The position numbers and the translations under genes were made by a program. This document shows, piece by piece, positions 26,719 through 37,999 of a DNA stretch of 64,000 bases. The notes beneath the pieces were generated by a model that was not told where the DNA came from, ran no database searches, and saw only the letters and a program-made list of their open reading frames with translations. This DNA is from Excoecaria cochinchinensis (lineage: Eukaryota > Streptophyta > Magnoliopsida > Malpighiales > Euphorbiaceae), in NCBI GenBank assembly GCA_947683425.1, contig CANTUQ010000055.1:11569501-11633500 (forward strand). Reading direction: 5' to 3'. Every line of letters begins with the position of its first letter. Within the stretch, counting starts at the first letter, position 1.

Positions 26719-27249
26719 TGTAATGCCCCAAAATTTTGGTTTTCGTGAATAGTACTTTTCGAGTTGTAAATAGTATCACCCGATGTGAATAGTACTTCTC
26801 AAAGTCAAAAATTTTATTATTCGACCATTGGAAAGTACAATTGATAAGGAGTTCGAAGATATAATTTGAGTTAAAATCGAGTTTAAAAATAAGTCACGAT
26901 TCGGTTTGAATAGTAATTAGGTTGAAATTGAGTTTAATGTCAGAAAAAAATGCTAGAGACCTCCAAAAAATTATTCGAGCATATAGACTAACTGGAAATA
27001 TTATAAGAGAATTTTTGAAAGTGAAAAATTAATAATTACCAAATTAGTAAAATTTCACCAGACCGAAAAATTTACCAAAATGACACTGTTTTGACCCGAA
27101 AGTTTTTGTGCGCCTCAGGGGATATTTTTCAGTATTTTTAGATATATTTTCATGGAAAAATACAAAGGAAATAGGGTATATTACAAGTGGCAATATAATG
27201 GCCATTTGATTAAATAACGCTTAGTTTAATCTTGGCCATCCATTGGGAG

Positions 27250-27257
27250 TATATAAG
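27250..27257 (+). promoter_or_regulatory. TATA box of Z LTR
   Basis: TATATAAG, followed after about 30 bases by 'cttctctccatctctcc', fits a plant Pol II LTR promoter. The equivalent site in the 5' LTR (about 5619) has decayed to TATCTAAG. In the inverted solo LTR a TATA box lies on the minus strand near 41534-41543. Confidence 0.65.
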
Positions 27258-27543
27258 GAGGGGGGGAATACAGAATTTTCAAGAGAATTATTCACTTCTC
27301 TCCATCTCTCCTTGAACATTCTTCTCTCCTCCATTTTTCTTCAATCTTTCACTAAATTCTAAGCAAATTTTACCTCTCAAATAATTCTAAAACCATAATT
27401 AAGCCTCCTACCATCGTATGAGCATAATTTGGTGAAGAAATTGATGGATATTGTGATGAATAAGTTAAGAGAAATAAATTCAAGTAAGTGTATTTTTAGA
27501 GTCTTAATTTATTTTTTGGTAGAATTTGATGTAGGAAGTTATT

Positions 27544-27786
27544 ATGTATTTAAATTATGATGAAATACAAGAAAAATTGAGAGAATTTTCATGGGATAAA
27601 TTCGGCCTAGGTAAGGAAAAGGAAGGAGGAGGAAAAATAAAGCAAAAGAAAAGGAAAAGGAGAATTAACCAAAGAGCAAAGGAAATCAAGGTTACTGCAT
27701 ACACAAACTTTCATTTTTCATATTTTTTCTGTGTATGTATATGTATGTATGTGTGTATATATGTGACAAAGGTTAGAGATAATTAA
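27544..27786 (+). other. Small ORF conserved in Z-family LTRs
   Basis: An 80-residue frame beginning MYLNYDEIQEKLREFSWDKF and rich in Lys and Glu. The 5' LTR of Z has the same start near 5922 with conserved wording (MYLNYDEVEEKLREFSWDKF), but it ends after about 43 residues. It lies just downstream of the predicted LTR transcription start. It may be a leader ORF or chance; I recognise no family, and the differing C-termini argue against strong constraint. Confidence 0.3.
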
Positions 27787-30700
27787 AATTAAATTGATAA
27801 AATGCTAATTAAGGTTTAAATAATGTATATGAAATGTTTAAATTGAGAGTAATAAATAGTTTGTTAAATTGCCTTAGAATATACATTATGCAAATATAAG
27901 ACATAAACTTAATGTATGAGATATTAATGAATTGAAGTTAGATTAATGAAATTAAGGCTATAGTAATGCATATGGAATAAGAAAATTCATGGAAAAATTG
28001 TATAGGTAATGAAATTTCCATAAGACCTATATTATGTAAATAAGAGACATAAGTTAATTATATGGAATTTTAATGCATTAAAATCAAGAAAATAAAATTA
28101 GAGTTAAAATAAGGTAATTGGGAACTCAAGAATAATACTAGAGAATTTAATTTAACATAACATGCTTAGGGTATACATTAGGTAAGTATAAGAATAATTC
28201 ATGTATATGTGTTATGAATGAACTAAAGGCATAATTAAGTAAAGAATGGCCTAAGAACGTAATACAAACAAATGGTAGGAAGAAAAGTACAAATTTGGGT
28301 GGAAGCAAGGTTAGGGCCGAATTATGTATGGTATGAGAATTTGATGTTATGTGTGTATATTGAACTAATTTTAATGATAAATAAGAAGAAATAAATAAAG
28401 AGACAAAAAGGAAATTTTCATGGTAATTTATCAAGTATAGCCGAATGATATAAGAAATGGAACCTAAGATTATGTGATGAATAATGCTAAGAAAGATAAA
28501 TTGAAAGTGTAATGATATGATTTTTAGGCCAATCTTTATGTTATAGGAGTTAATTTAATAAAATATAACATGACACACATTATGTAAGTATGTGACAAAT
28601 TCGTGTGCATGCAATATGGGTAAATTAATGGTATAATTATGTAATAAATGCCTTAAAAACATGAATGGAACAAGTTGTAGGAAGAAAAAGAATAAGAATG
28701 TAAATGAACATAAGGTGGCTGAATAGTATATGTAAAGGACATTGTGTATTGTTGATTGAAATGTGATGAAATACAATAAAAGAATGACGATTGTTAAATA
28801 TGGGGCATGGTACAAAGATAATGTACCATTAAATAATGTAATATCATGAAAAAGAATAAAAATTTATGACTTAAAATGAGGGCATGAAATGGAAGATGAA
28901 TTATGACATTTAAAGCTTTAACCGAATGATATGTATGCATGAAAACAAGAATGTGATATGAATGATGCAAAAGTAAGTATGTGAATACATGTGATGTGAG
29001 ATGAATTATGAAATTAAAGTTTTATTATGGCACAAAAGATGAGTATGAAAACAATGAACACATAATGTGAATAAATGTTGGCATTATTAAATAGTTTTGC
29101 CCTTAGTATACTGGTAGTTAAATCAGAAATATAAGACATAATTGGTTAGCCATATGAACATCATGATAAGCAGTGATAGCGAATCATGGCGTCTCGCATT
29201 TGTGGGCCAATGGTGGTTTACACATGTATTATATGTCATGCAGGAACATTATGCAATCGTCTGAGCGTTGCCCCCTAAGTGGTCACTTCGACAAATTTGG
29301 ACCTGTGGGGTCCACATCCCACGTATCCTGTTTGAGGATTTCTATTAGATATACTAAGGGCAAAAATTATAACTTAAGTGGCAAAATAATAGTTATGTAA
29401 TAAGATATGAGTAATATTGGTATAACCCTAAATATAAGATAAAAATTTGAATTTGGTGATAATGATGTAAAAAAATATATAAATTATGGATTGTAACACT
29501 CTTATACTCGCGATTTAATGCAAATATTGAGTATTACAAATAGTTTAACCCATATTCCTTAGATTTTATTCCTAGATTTTTCTTAATTAAGAAAACATGC
29601 ACCAGTCCATACATGGCTTAAATAACATTATTTCTCTATAATATATAGGTATTTACAGTAACTATATACGCATACGTCAACTATGCCTTTTTATATATCT
29701 ACATACTGTTGCACTGTATTATACATCTACATGCCATAATTCAAAATCCACAACTTTACATACCCAAAACTCCTTCCTTGACTTTAATCCTTCAAACCTT
29801 CGTGTTCCGTCTCAACTTTAGCTTCAAGTACCTACATGCAGTAAACAACTACACGCTACGCAACTGTAACACCCCAAAAGGGCCTAGTCAGAATTTTGCG
29901 CGATAAGTCGGGAACTGAAGGGTATTTCAGTAATTTGTGTAAGAGGAAAATTTGGATACTAAGGATTTTGTGCAAGGAAATTAATTAATTATGTTAAGAG
30001 GAGAAATCTTAAGGTGTGCAGGTGGTGTATGGATGTAGGGTATGTTATTTGGGATTAATCTAGTGTGAGTTGAGTATGGTACCTTGGAGATATTATTGTA
30101 AGAGATTGTTAATGTGTGGATGATGTATGGTACATTAGTATGTTAAGTCTTAAGTGGATTATTGGGTCCTATAGTGGCTTGACACATGGAAGGGGTAGGT
30201 AGGAGCATTGAATGAAGAGTGAGGAAAAGAGAGAGGAAAGTAAAGGGCAGATTTTCTACTCTTTCCTCACGTCTCTCTCTTCCCTCTTTTCCTTTTCTTC
30301 ATTTTTCTGCTCTAGTTACTCTCTTGTGTGTGCTCAACGTGGGTTTTCAGGATTGCAGTTGGATTTCTAAGTCGTGATCTGAGTTCAAGAGGTAAGATCA
30401 TGGTTATTTGTGGCTTCTTCTTTTTCTCCTGTGTTTACTGGGTTTTGAAAGGGGTTTTCATGGTTTGATTGTGTGTTTTGGATGGGCTTTGTACAAGAAT
30501 CGGAAGAAGGAAGTAAGAGGAAAGGAAAGGAGATAGTGGGCTCTTGAAGGTTGAAGATTGCATCGGCAATTTGAGGTTTGGGAGCTTTGATTTTACATTT
30601 GTGTTTTGAGTTGTGTTTGCCTATTCTCCTTAGATCATGAGTTTGTATTATTGTTTGCTTTTCGAAAATTTGAGTGTTTGATATGAGTTTATGCATGAAC

Positions 30701-31223
30701 TAATTTGGGTAAATGTGTTAGTAATCCATGTATTTGATTGAGATAAATGTATATGTGGATTGGCATTGAAATGCATGAGTTTGGGGATTTCTTTGATTTT
30801 GATGTTTTATGGTGATTTTAGTAATCCTGTTCAGTTCTCTTTTGACCTCCGTGTATTGTTTTTGTCATAGCTGTAGTTATAGAGCTCTAAATCATGTAAT
30901 TCTTAATCCATTATAACCATGATTTCCATGCCTTTAAATGTCTCAGAAATAGCCTTGGGCAAATTCTTGCTCTAAGATCCTGAAATTTGGATAAAACCGT
31001 AGTGTCTCTTTTTGTGTCGGGTTGTCTGACCAGTATGGGTTGTGGAGATCATATCTAGAGTTCTAGATGTTTTTTTGATCTGAAATTTGTTGATTTTGAA
31101 CGTTAACATCCTAGGGAACATTTGTTAAGAGGACTTTTTGGCTAAAAATGAGTTTTAGAGGTCGGTTTAGGCAATACAAGTTTGGGGCGTTAAGCAGTCT
31201 CGTTTGGCTTCAGAGGTGAGCCT

Positions 31224-32080
31224 CTGTCGCGATCGCGACAGTGTCGCGACCTCGCGACAGAAAAGCATGATTTAAGCCTTCATTTCTTCATTTCTGAGTC
31301 CTGGGTTGACCCGGATCAACCCCGTACCTTCCCCTCAGCTTATTATGCATCTTTAGGGTAATTAAATGACTATATAAGTAGTTGTCTTTGGTAAAACTTA
31401 TGAGTATGATTAAGAATTGGTGATTTAACAAGTGAACAATAATAGATATAGCTCCGTGAAGGTTGATTTATGGATGAGTGTGGATATGTGTCGATCTCAT
31501 GAGTAACCTAGGCATGTTGTACCGTATATATGAATGCATAACATGGGTGCGGTTGTGATGAATGCCGAATAGTGTTGATATTATAGATTGTGTAAATGGA
31601 TATTGTTAGTGGCATGTTGTATCGGAATTCTTGATACGAATGTTGTGTTTATGTTGTCAATGATGTGTGGCTTGCTGGAGATGAGGTAAGTTGGTGTTTC
31701 GACGTTGGTTGAGTTTGGGGGTTGTGAAGTGGGAATTTTCTGCAGATTTCTTGTGTAAGGGTTGGAATTCCCGACTCTGTCGCGAGCGCGACATCATCGC
31801 GAGGTCGCAACAGAGCCCGGTGAAAGCAGCCCTCGCACACGTCCGAGCTCTCCGTCGAGCTGTGCAGCAGAGCCTCTGTCGCAAGTGCGACACATGTCGC
31901 GAGCGCGACAGAGAGATCGGTTGCCGAATTGTTTCGATTGGCAGTTCACTGTCGCGAGCGCGATGGATGTCACGAGCGCGACAGCGAGATGCCCTAGTTC
32001 CCTCGCGAGATCGCGAAGGTTGCCGTGATCGTGACATGGGCAAGTAGCCTCTGTCGCGAGCGCGACATCCGTCGCGACAC
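31224..32080. repeat. TCGCGA palindrome cassettes, Y left arm
   Basis: Two clusters, at 31224-31262 and 31776-32080, of TGTCGCGA(N)CGCGACA-like palindromes ('gtcgcgagcgcgaca' and 'cgcgaggtcgcaac'). All overlapping ORFs read through these repeats on both strands, which is a sign of repeat structure and not of coding. Confidence 0.85.
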
Positions 32081-33040
32081 TCCCTGTTTTCCAAATTGAG
32101 TTTTCTTTTGTGATGCCAATGTTTGAATTCCGAAATTTGTGATACCTTTAGGTTTATGCTTGGACTATTTTATGAAGTATGTTAACACAAGTGGATGTAT
32201 TATGCATGGGCAATGTTATGAATTATATGTATGTGAATCCATGATATGAATATGCTTATACGTAAGTATATATACATGATATATATATACATGTGTGTGG
32301 TTTGGGATAATATTAAATGAATTGAATGGATTATGCATAACCTGCTAGAGTCAGTTCAGTGGATAGTTAGGCATGCCTAATAGAGTCTTTCTGCTGCAGC
32401 TTCTGTTTCCTTTTGGACCCTGATCAGGTCCCCACTTGGTTCCTCGCGAACCCCTTTAATGTGTTTGGATCTTGTTTAAGGTCCTTCTGAAAAATGTTTG
32501 TGAATGAAAATTGAAATGGTTTTCGATTTGTACCCGTAAGGTACTTTCCGTAATCGGTTGGTACCTGTAAAGTACTTTCTGTTCACTCGTTATCCACTAC
32601 CTTGTGTCAACAGGTGCTTTGTTGATTTGTTCTACTCTGAAATAACTATAAGAATGTGACATCCGAATAAGCATGATAATGATTTGAGGAAACGGTTTAT
32701 ATGTTCATAAACGGGGATATGAGTTTTGAAATGTATGTCTCTATTATGCAAGCATGATTTTTATATCTGACAACTTTATTCGCACTTGTCATGGGATGTG
32801 TTATAAATCTCAGAATGCTTTGAATGTGATTCGACTAATGTATTTACGCATGTGACTCATGCATGGTTATATTGTATATAAGCATGTGAATCGGATCGGT
32901 TATGGCTATAAGCATGTAAATTGATATGTTTAAGATTGTAATCTTGACCTCTTGATTACTTTGAAGCTAGTGCTATGATATATGCTTCCTTAGTTTATGC
33001 CAGTGTAGTGATTGCGGTATGTTGGTATGATATTTTATGT

Positions 33041-33063
33041 GTCAGAGTGGCGCAGCGGAAGCG
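33041..33063 (+). other. tRNA-iMet 5'-part-like segment with A-box, in Y left LTR
   Basis: Starting GTCAGAGTGGCGCAGCGG, these 23 bases match the first 23 bases of the plant initiator tRNA-Met at 22 positions as I recall that gene, including the Pol III A-box TGGCGCAGCGG. The rest of a tRNA (anticodon arm, T arm) is absent, so this is not a tRNA gene. Confidence 0.6.
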
Positions 33064-33828
33064 TTTAACTGTAACACCCCCACCGTCGCCCCCATTGGAA
33101 GGGCGCCGACGGGCGTGCTACCCGACGCTCACTCACATACAAGCACGCATGCACTAAGCGGAAGCATACATTCATACACAACATACATCTGAAAGTACAG
33201 TGGAAATTAAAACTTTAAAGAAACAAAAGCTGAATACACGTTAACTCACATACATACATATAATCACTCAGTGGAAGCCTAAGGCGAAAGATAAAAATGA
33301 GGAATAACTGAAAGCTTGATTACAATGAGATCCTTACATAACCAAATACATAAGAAAAAGGCTACAAAATTACAGAATCCAAAATACCGAAGCTGAACAA
33401 AATACAAACTTCTAACTCCTATATGGCCGACCTTGCAGATGCGCGACTCGAACCGAACCAAACCTGCCACCTGCACGGGAAAGAGCCCGTGCTAGGCGAT
33501 AAACGCTTAATGGGGAGAACACACAAACAATATGGACGGCCATTCACAATGGTCGCCAAAGCAAGTCACATACACGAATGGCATAAGCAAATAATCCCAA
33601 CGGATGGATATACATACTGGTATGAGAGAGAGCCATGCAATCGAAAGTTCATAATCACGTACAATCATCATACCCAAGTACTCATTAACTGGAAATCCAT
33701 TCACATGCAATACAATTATGATATAGTAACGCACCCAACTAACATGCCGAGAACACTAGTTATCCAAACATACTTTTATCATGTCACAAGACGCATACGC
33801 TAACTGGAACTCAGGATATAACATCAAA

Positions 33829-33857
33829 CCACCACACTTCCACTGTGCAACTCTGAT
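33829..33857 (-). other. tRNA-iMet 5'-part-like segment in the Y minus-sense LTR (decayed)
   Basis: On the minus strand this 29-base stretch begins ATCAGAGTTGCACAGTGG and ends GTGGTGG. It matches the first 29 bases of plant tRNA-iMet apart from about four positions, mostly C-to-T or G-to-A at CG sites. It is the homologue of 33041-33063, so the element had acquired the segment before the two copies separated. Confidence 0.6.
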
Positions 33858-34814
33858 ACATAAAATATCATGCCAACATACCGCAATCACTACACTGCCA
33901 TAAACTAAGGAAGCATATATCATAGCACTAGCTTCAAAGTAATCAAGAGGTCAAGATTACAATCTTAAACATATCAATTTACATGCTTATAGCCATAACC
34001 GATCCGATTCACATGCTTATATACAATATAACCATGCATGATTCACATGCGTAAATACATTAGTCGAATCACATTCAAAGCATTCTGAGATTTATAACAC
34101 ATCCCATGACAAGTGCGAATAAAGTTGTCAGATATAAAAATCATGCTTGCATAATAGAGACATACATTTCAAAACTCATATCCCCGTTTATGAACATATA
34201 AACCGTTTCCTCAAATCATTATCATGCTTATTCGGATGTCACATTCTTATAGTTATTCCAGAGCAGAACAAATCAACAAAGCACCTGCTGACTCAAGGTA
34301 GTGGATAACGAGTGAACAGAAAGTACTTTACGGGTACCAACCGATTACGGAAAGTACCTTACGGGTACAAATCAAAAACCATTTCAATTTTCATTCACAA
34401 ACATTTTTCAGAAGGACCTTAAACAAGATCCAAACACATTAAAGGAGTTCGCGAGGAACCAACCGGGGACCTGATCAGGGTCCAAACGAAAACAGAAGCT
34501 GCAGCAGAAAGACTCTATTAGGCATGCCTAACTATCCACTGAACTGACTCTAGCAGGTTATGCATAATCCATTCAATTCATTTAATATTATCCCAAACCA
34601 CACACATGTATATATATATCATGTATATATACTTACGTATAAGCATATTCATATCATGGATTCACATACATATAATTCATAACATTGCCCATGCATAATA
34701 CATCCACTTGTGTTAACATACTTCATAAAATAGTCCAAGCATAAACCTAAAGGTATCACAAATTTCGGAATTCAAACATTGGCATCACAAAAGAAAACTC
34801 AATTTGGAAAACAG

Positions 34815-35680
34815 GGAGTGTCACGATCGCGACGGATGTCGCGCTCGCGACAGAGGCTACTTGCCCATGTCGCGATCACGGCAACTTCGCGATCTCGCGA
34901 GGGAACTAGGGCATCTCGCTGTCGCGCTCGTGACATCCATCGCGCTCGCGACAGTGAACTGCCAATCGAAACAATTCGGCAACCGATCTCTCTGTCGCGC
35001 TCGTGACATGTGTCGCGCTTGCGACAGAGGCTCTGCTGCACAGCTCGACGAAGAGCTCGGACGCGTACGAGGGCTGCTTTCACCGGGCTCTGTCACGACC
35101 TCGCGACGATGTCGCGCTCGCGACAGAGTCAGGAATTCCAACCCTTACACAAGAAATCTGCAGAAAATTCCCTCTTCACAACCCCCAAACTCAACCAACA
35201 TCGAAACACCAACTTACCTCATCTCCAACAAGCCACACATCATTGACAACATAAACAAAACATTCGTATCAAGAATTCCGATAAAACATGACACTAACAA
35301 TATCCATTTACACAATCTATAATATCAACGCTATTCGCCATTCATCACAACCGCACCCATGTTATGCATTCATATATACGGTACAACATGCCTAGGTTAC
35401 TCATGAGATCGACACATATCCACACTCATCCATAAACCAACCTTCACGAAGTTATATCTATTATTATTCACTTGTTAAATCACCAATTCTTAATCATACT
35501 CATAAGTTTTACCAAAGACAACTACTTATATAGTCATTTAATTACCCTAAAGATGCATAATAAGCTGAGGGGAAGGTACGGGGTTGATCCGGGTCAACCC
35601 AAGACTCAAAAATGAAGAAATAAAGGCTTAAATCATGCTTTTCTGTCGCGAGGTCGCGACACTGTCGCGATCGCGACAGA
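34815..35680. repeat. TCGCGA palindrome cassettes, Y right arm
   Basis: Reverse-complement counterparts of 31224-32080: a large cluster at 34815-35130 and a small one at 35640-35680 with TGTCGCGATCGCGACA (35663-35678). A few CG sites differ from the left arm, for example 'gctcgtgaca' against 'gctcgcgaca'. Confidence 0.85.
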
Positions 35681-37051
35681 GGCTCACCTCTGAAGCCAAA
35701 CGAGACTGCTTAACGCCCCAAACTTGTATTGCCTAAACCGACCTCTAAAACTCATTTTTAGCCAAAAAGTTCTCTTAACAAATGTTCCCTAGGATGCTAA
35801 CGTTCAAAAGCAACAAATTTAAGATCAAACGAACATCTATAACTCTAGATATGATCTCCACAACCCATACTGGTCAGACAACCCGACACAAAAAGAGACA
35901 CTACGGTTTTATCCAAATTTCAGGATCTTAGAGCAAGAATTTGCCCAAGGCTATTTCTGAGACATTTAAAGGCATGGAAATCATAGTTCTAATGGATTAA
36001 GAATTACACGATTTAGAGCTCTATAACTACAGCTATGACAAAAACAATGCACGGAGGTCAAAAGAGAACTGAACAGGATTACTAAAATCACCATAAAACA
36101 TCAAAATCAAAGAAATCCCCAAACTCATGCATTTCAATGCCAATCCACATATACATTTATCTCAATCAAATACATGGATTACTAACACATTTACCCAAAT
36201 TAGTTCATGCATAAACTCATATCGAACACTCAAATTTTCGGAAAGCAAACAATAATACAAACTCATGATCTAAGGAGAATAGGCAAACACAACTCAAAAC
36301 ACAAATGTAAAATCAAAGCTCCCAAACCTCAAATTGCCGATGCAATCTTCAACCTTCAAGAGCCCACTATCTCCTTTCCTTTCCTCTTACTTCCTTCTTC
36401 CGATTCTTGTACAAAGCCCATCCAAAACACACAATCAAACCATGAAAACCCCTTTCAAAACCCAGAAAACGCAGGAGAAAAAGAAGAAGAAGAAGAAGAA
36501 GCCACAAATAACCATGATCTTAGCTCTTGAACTCAGATCACAACTTAGAAATCTAACTCCAATCCTGAAAACCCACGTTGAGCACACACAAGAGAGTAAC
36601 TAGAGCAGAAAAATGAAGAAAAGGAAAAGAGGGAAGAGAGAGACGTGAGGAAAGAGTAGAAAATCTGCCCTTTACTTTCCTCTCTCTTTTCCTCACTCTT
36701 CATTCAATGCTCCTACCTACCCCTTCCATGTGTCAAGCCACTATAGGACCCAATAATCCACTTAAGACTTAACATACTAATGTACCATACATCATCCACA
36801 CATTAACAATCTCTTACAATAATATCTCCAAGGTACCATACTCAACTCACACTAGATTAATCCCCAATAACATACCCTGCATCCATACACCACCTGCACA
36901 CCTTAATATTTCTCCTCTTAACATACTTAATTAATTTCCTTGCACAAAATCCTTAATATCCAAATTTTCTTCTTACACAAATTACTGAAATACCCTTCAG
37001 TTCCCGACTTATCGCACAGAATTCCGACTAGGCCCCTTTTGGGGTGTTACA

Positions 37052-37822
37052 AATCTCTCCCCCTTAAGAAATTTCGTCCTTGAAATTTTCCCGCTAATCA
37101 CTTACATAGGCAATTCCTTAACAAATCTTCAAATCGCTAACACTCATATCATACGATTCTCAAAACAAATACACTTCACACCAAAACCAACCACATAGAG
37201 TATCTCAATTCTAACACCTCGAATTCCTTCGATACACATATCGCTAACACCCAAGACACACATAGGATCTTAACTCTTTCACTAACATACAATTCCTTAA
37301 CACCCTTCTCTTCTCGATTCTAACCTCGAGCACTTCACACTTCTTAACACACTACACTCTTATCCATACACTTCTTCCTAACATCAATCAATCAAAGTAT
37401 ATCCTGTCAGCTTTTCTCAATAAAACACATACAATGATGCTTTTCACAAACAGATGAGGGATGCGGATGAAATGGCTATGTAATGATTTATGTATGCAAG
37501 TTGATGCGAAGATGTAACGTGAGTTATAATAATGCCCTTTTTCCCATCCCCATGCTTCACTATGCTTATGTTCACTTGATTCAAAGGGAATAGCTGACAG
37601 GTATACAAAGTCACACCTCAAACTCACCCTAATCACATAGTCTTATATCACTCACTACCACCGACATCTCACTAATCCTTCATCCAAACACTACACAAAC
37701 ATACACTACACAACTGCATCTGCAATAGGCCACAACACTAAACAGACTCGCATACAAAGACTCGACACTCAAACAATCACATAGACCAGAACCGACTAAA
37801 CCGGTGCTCTGATACCACTAAC
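37052..37822 (-). mobile_element. Y internal region: polypurine tract and exact tRNA-iMet primer site
   Basis: Next to the LTR the minus strand reads 'aaatttcttaagggggagagatt', a typical polypurine tract preceded by the 'aaggacgaaattt' phrase that ends chromovirus polyproteins. At the other end TGGTATCAGAGC (plus 37806-37817) matches the tRNA-iMet site exactly, with GTTAG between it and the LTR. Only 771 bases lie between, with no gag or pol. Confidence 0.82.
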
Positions 37823-37878
37823 TGTAACACCCCCACCGTCGGCGCCCTTCCAACGGGGGCGACGGTGGGGGTGTTACA
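37823..37878. repeat. 56-bp palindromic fusion of two LTR tails
   Basis: The first 19 bases are an antisense LTR tail (TGTAACACCCCCACCGTCG); from CCGTCGGCGCCC onward it is a sense LTR tail ending TGTTACA. The two overlap at CCGTCG. This marks a deletion junction between oppositely oriented LTRs and forms a strong hairpin. Confidence 0.75.
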
Positions 37879-37999
37879 GCAACCTAGTGCTTAGTGGTGG
37901 ATACGCTACTAAGATTTTTCACAATACGCATACACACGCAGATTCCATTTATAATTCAATTTCTTTCTATTTTTATTACCTAAATTAGTTATTATTCTT

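Larger units (their letters stand above)
26719..29491 (+). mobile_element. 3' LTR of element Z, first part
   Basis: Complete LTR start, TGTAATGCCCCAAAATTT. It contains the uninterrupted counterpart of the LTR-E insertion site at about 28118. The TATA box at 27250-27257 is followed by pyrimidine-rich DNA typical of a transcript start. It is interrupted at 29492 by an inverted solo LTR of the same family and resumes at 42204. No protein gene is present; the small ORF at 27544-27786 is described separately. Confidence 0.85.
29865..33069 (+). repeat. Y left arm: plus-sense LTR, 3' end missing
   Basis: About 3.2 kb whose reverse complement reappears at about 33835-37051 with few differences. It contains the exact 16-bp palindrome TGTCGCGATCGCGACA (31225-31240), a second CpG cassette (31776-32080), and the 'taggcatgcctaatagag' and 'tacccgtaaggtac' modules (32360-32600). 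It stops at 33069, just after a tRNA-iMet-like segment. Confidence 0.88.
33070..37051 (-). mobile_element. Complete minus-sense LTR of the Y family (3' LTR)
   Basis: 3982 bp. The minus strand starts TGTAACACCCCAAAAGGGG at 37051 and ends ...GGTGGGGGTGTTACA at 33070. The last 45 bases form a GC-rich near-hairpin (CCGTCGGCGCCC...GGGGCGACGG). The sequence 33100-33830 supplies the LTR 3' part that the left arm lacks. It contains the CpG cassettes 34815-35130 and 35640-35680, and the 'taggcatgcctaactatccact' module near 34519. ORFs in 33423-33803 and 36207-36530 have no recognisable product. Confidence 0.87.
29865..37878. mobile_element. Element Y: rearranged non-autonomous element with 3.2-kb inverted repeat; duplication GCAAC
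   Basis: Perfect 5-bp duplications GCAAC (29860-29864 and 37879-37883) bound a unit that starts TGTAACACCCCAAAAGG and ends GTGGGGGTGTTACA. Inside are a plus-sense LTR without its last part (29865-33069), a complete minus-sense LTR (33070-37051), a minus-sense internal region with polypurine tract and primer site (37052-37822), and a 56-base end piece (37823-37878) built from the tails of two opposed LTRs. This is best read as a minus-strand element inserted in a plus-strand solo LTR, followed by a deletion. Confidence 0.85.

Noticed and set aside
31657..32094. Overlapping Arg-rich ORFs of 88-145 residues on both strands (also 34779-35322 and 20443-20991)
   Set aside because: They lie exactly on the CpG palindrome cassettes of Y and X; palindromic repeats lack stops in several frames. 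No domain is recognisable.
33041..33063. A tRNA-iMet gene
   Set aside because: Only the first 23 bases are present; no anticodon arm, T arm or B-box follows.
33423..33803. 126-residue plus-strand ORF in the Y LTR
   Set aside because: It is antisense to the LTR and has no recognisable motif; the left arm lacks this region, so conservation cannot be tested here.
29865..37051. A large terminal-inverted-repeat DNA transposon
   Set aside because: The arms end TGTAACACCCC...TGTTACA with a 5-bp duplication, and are joined to a polypurine tract and a tRNA-iMet primer site, so they are LTRs in opposed orientation.
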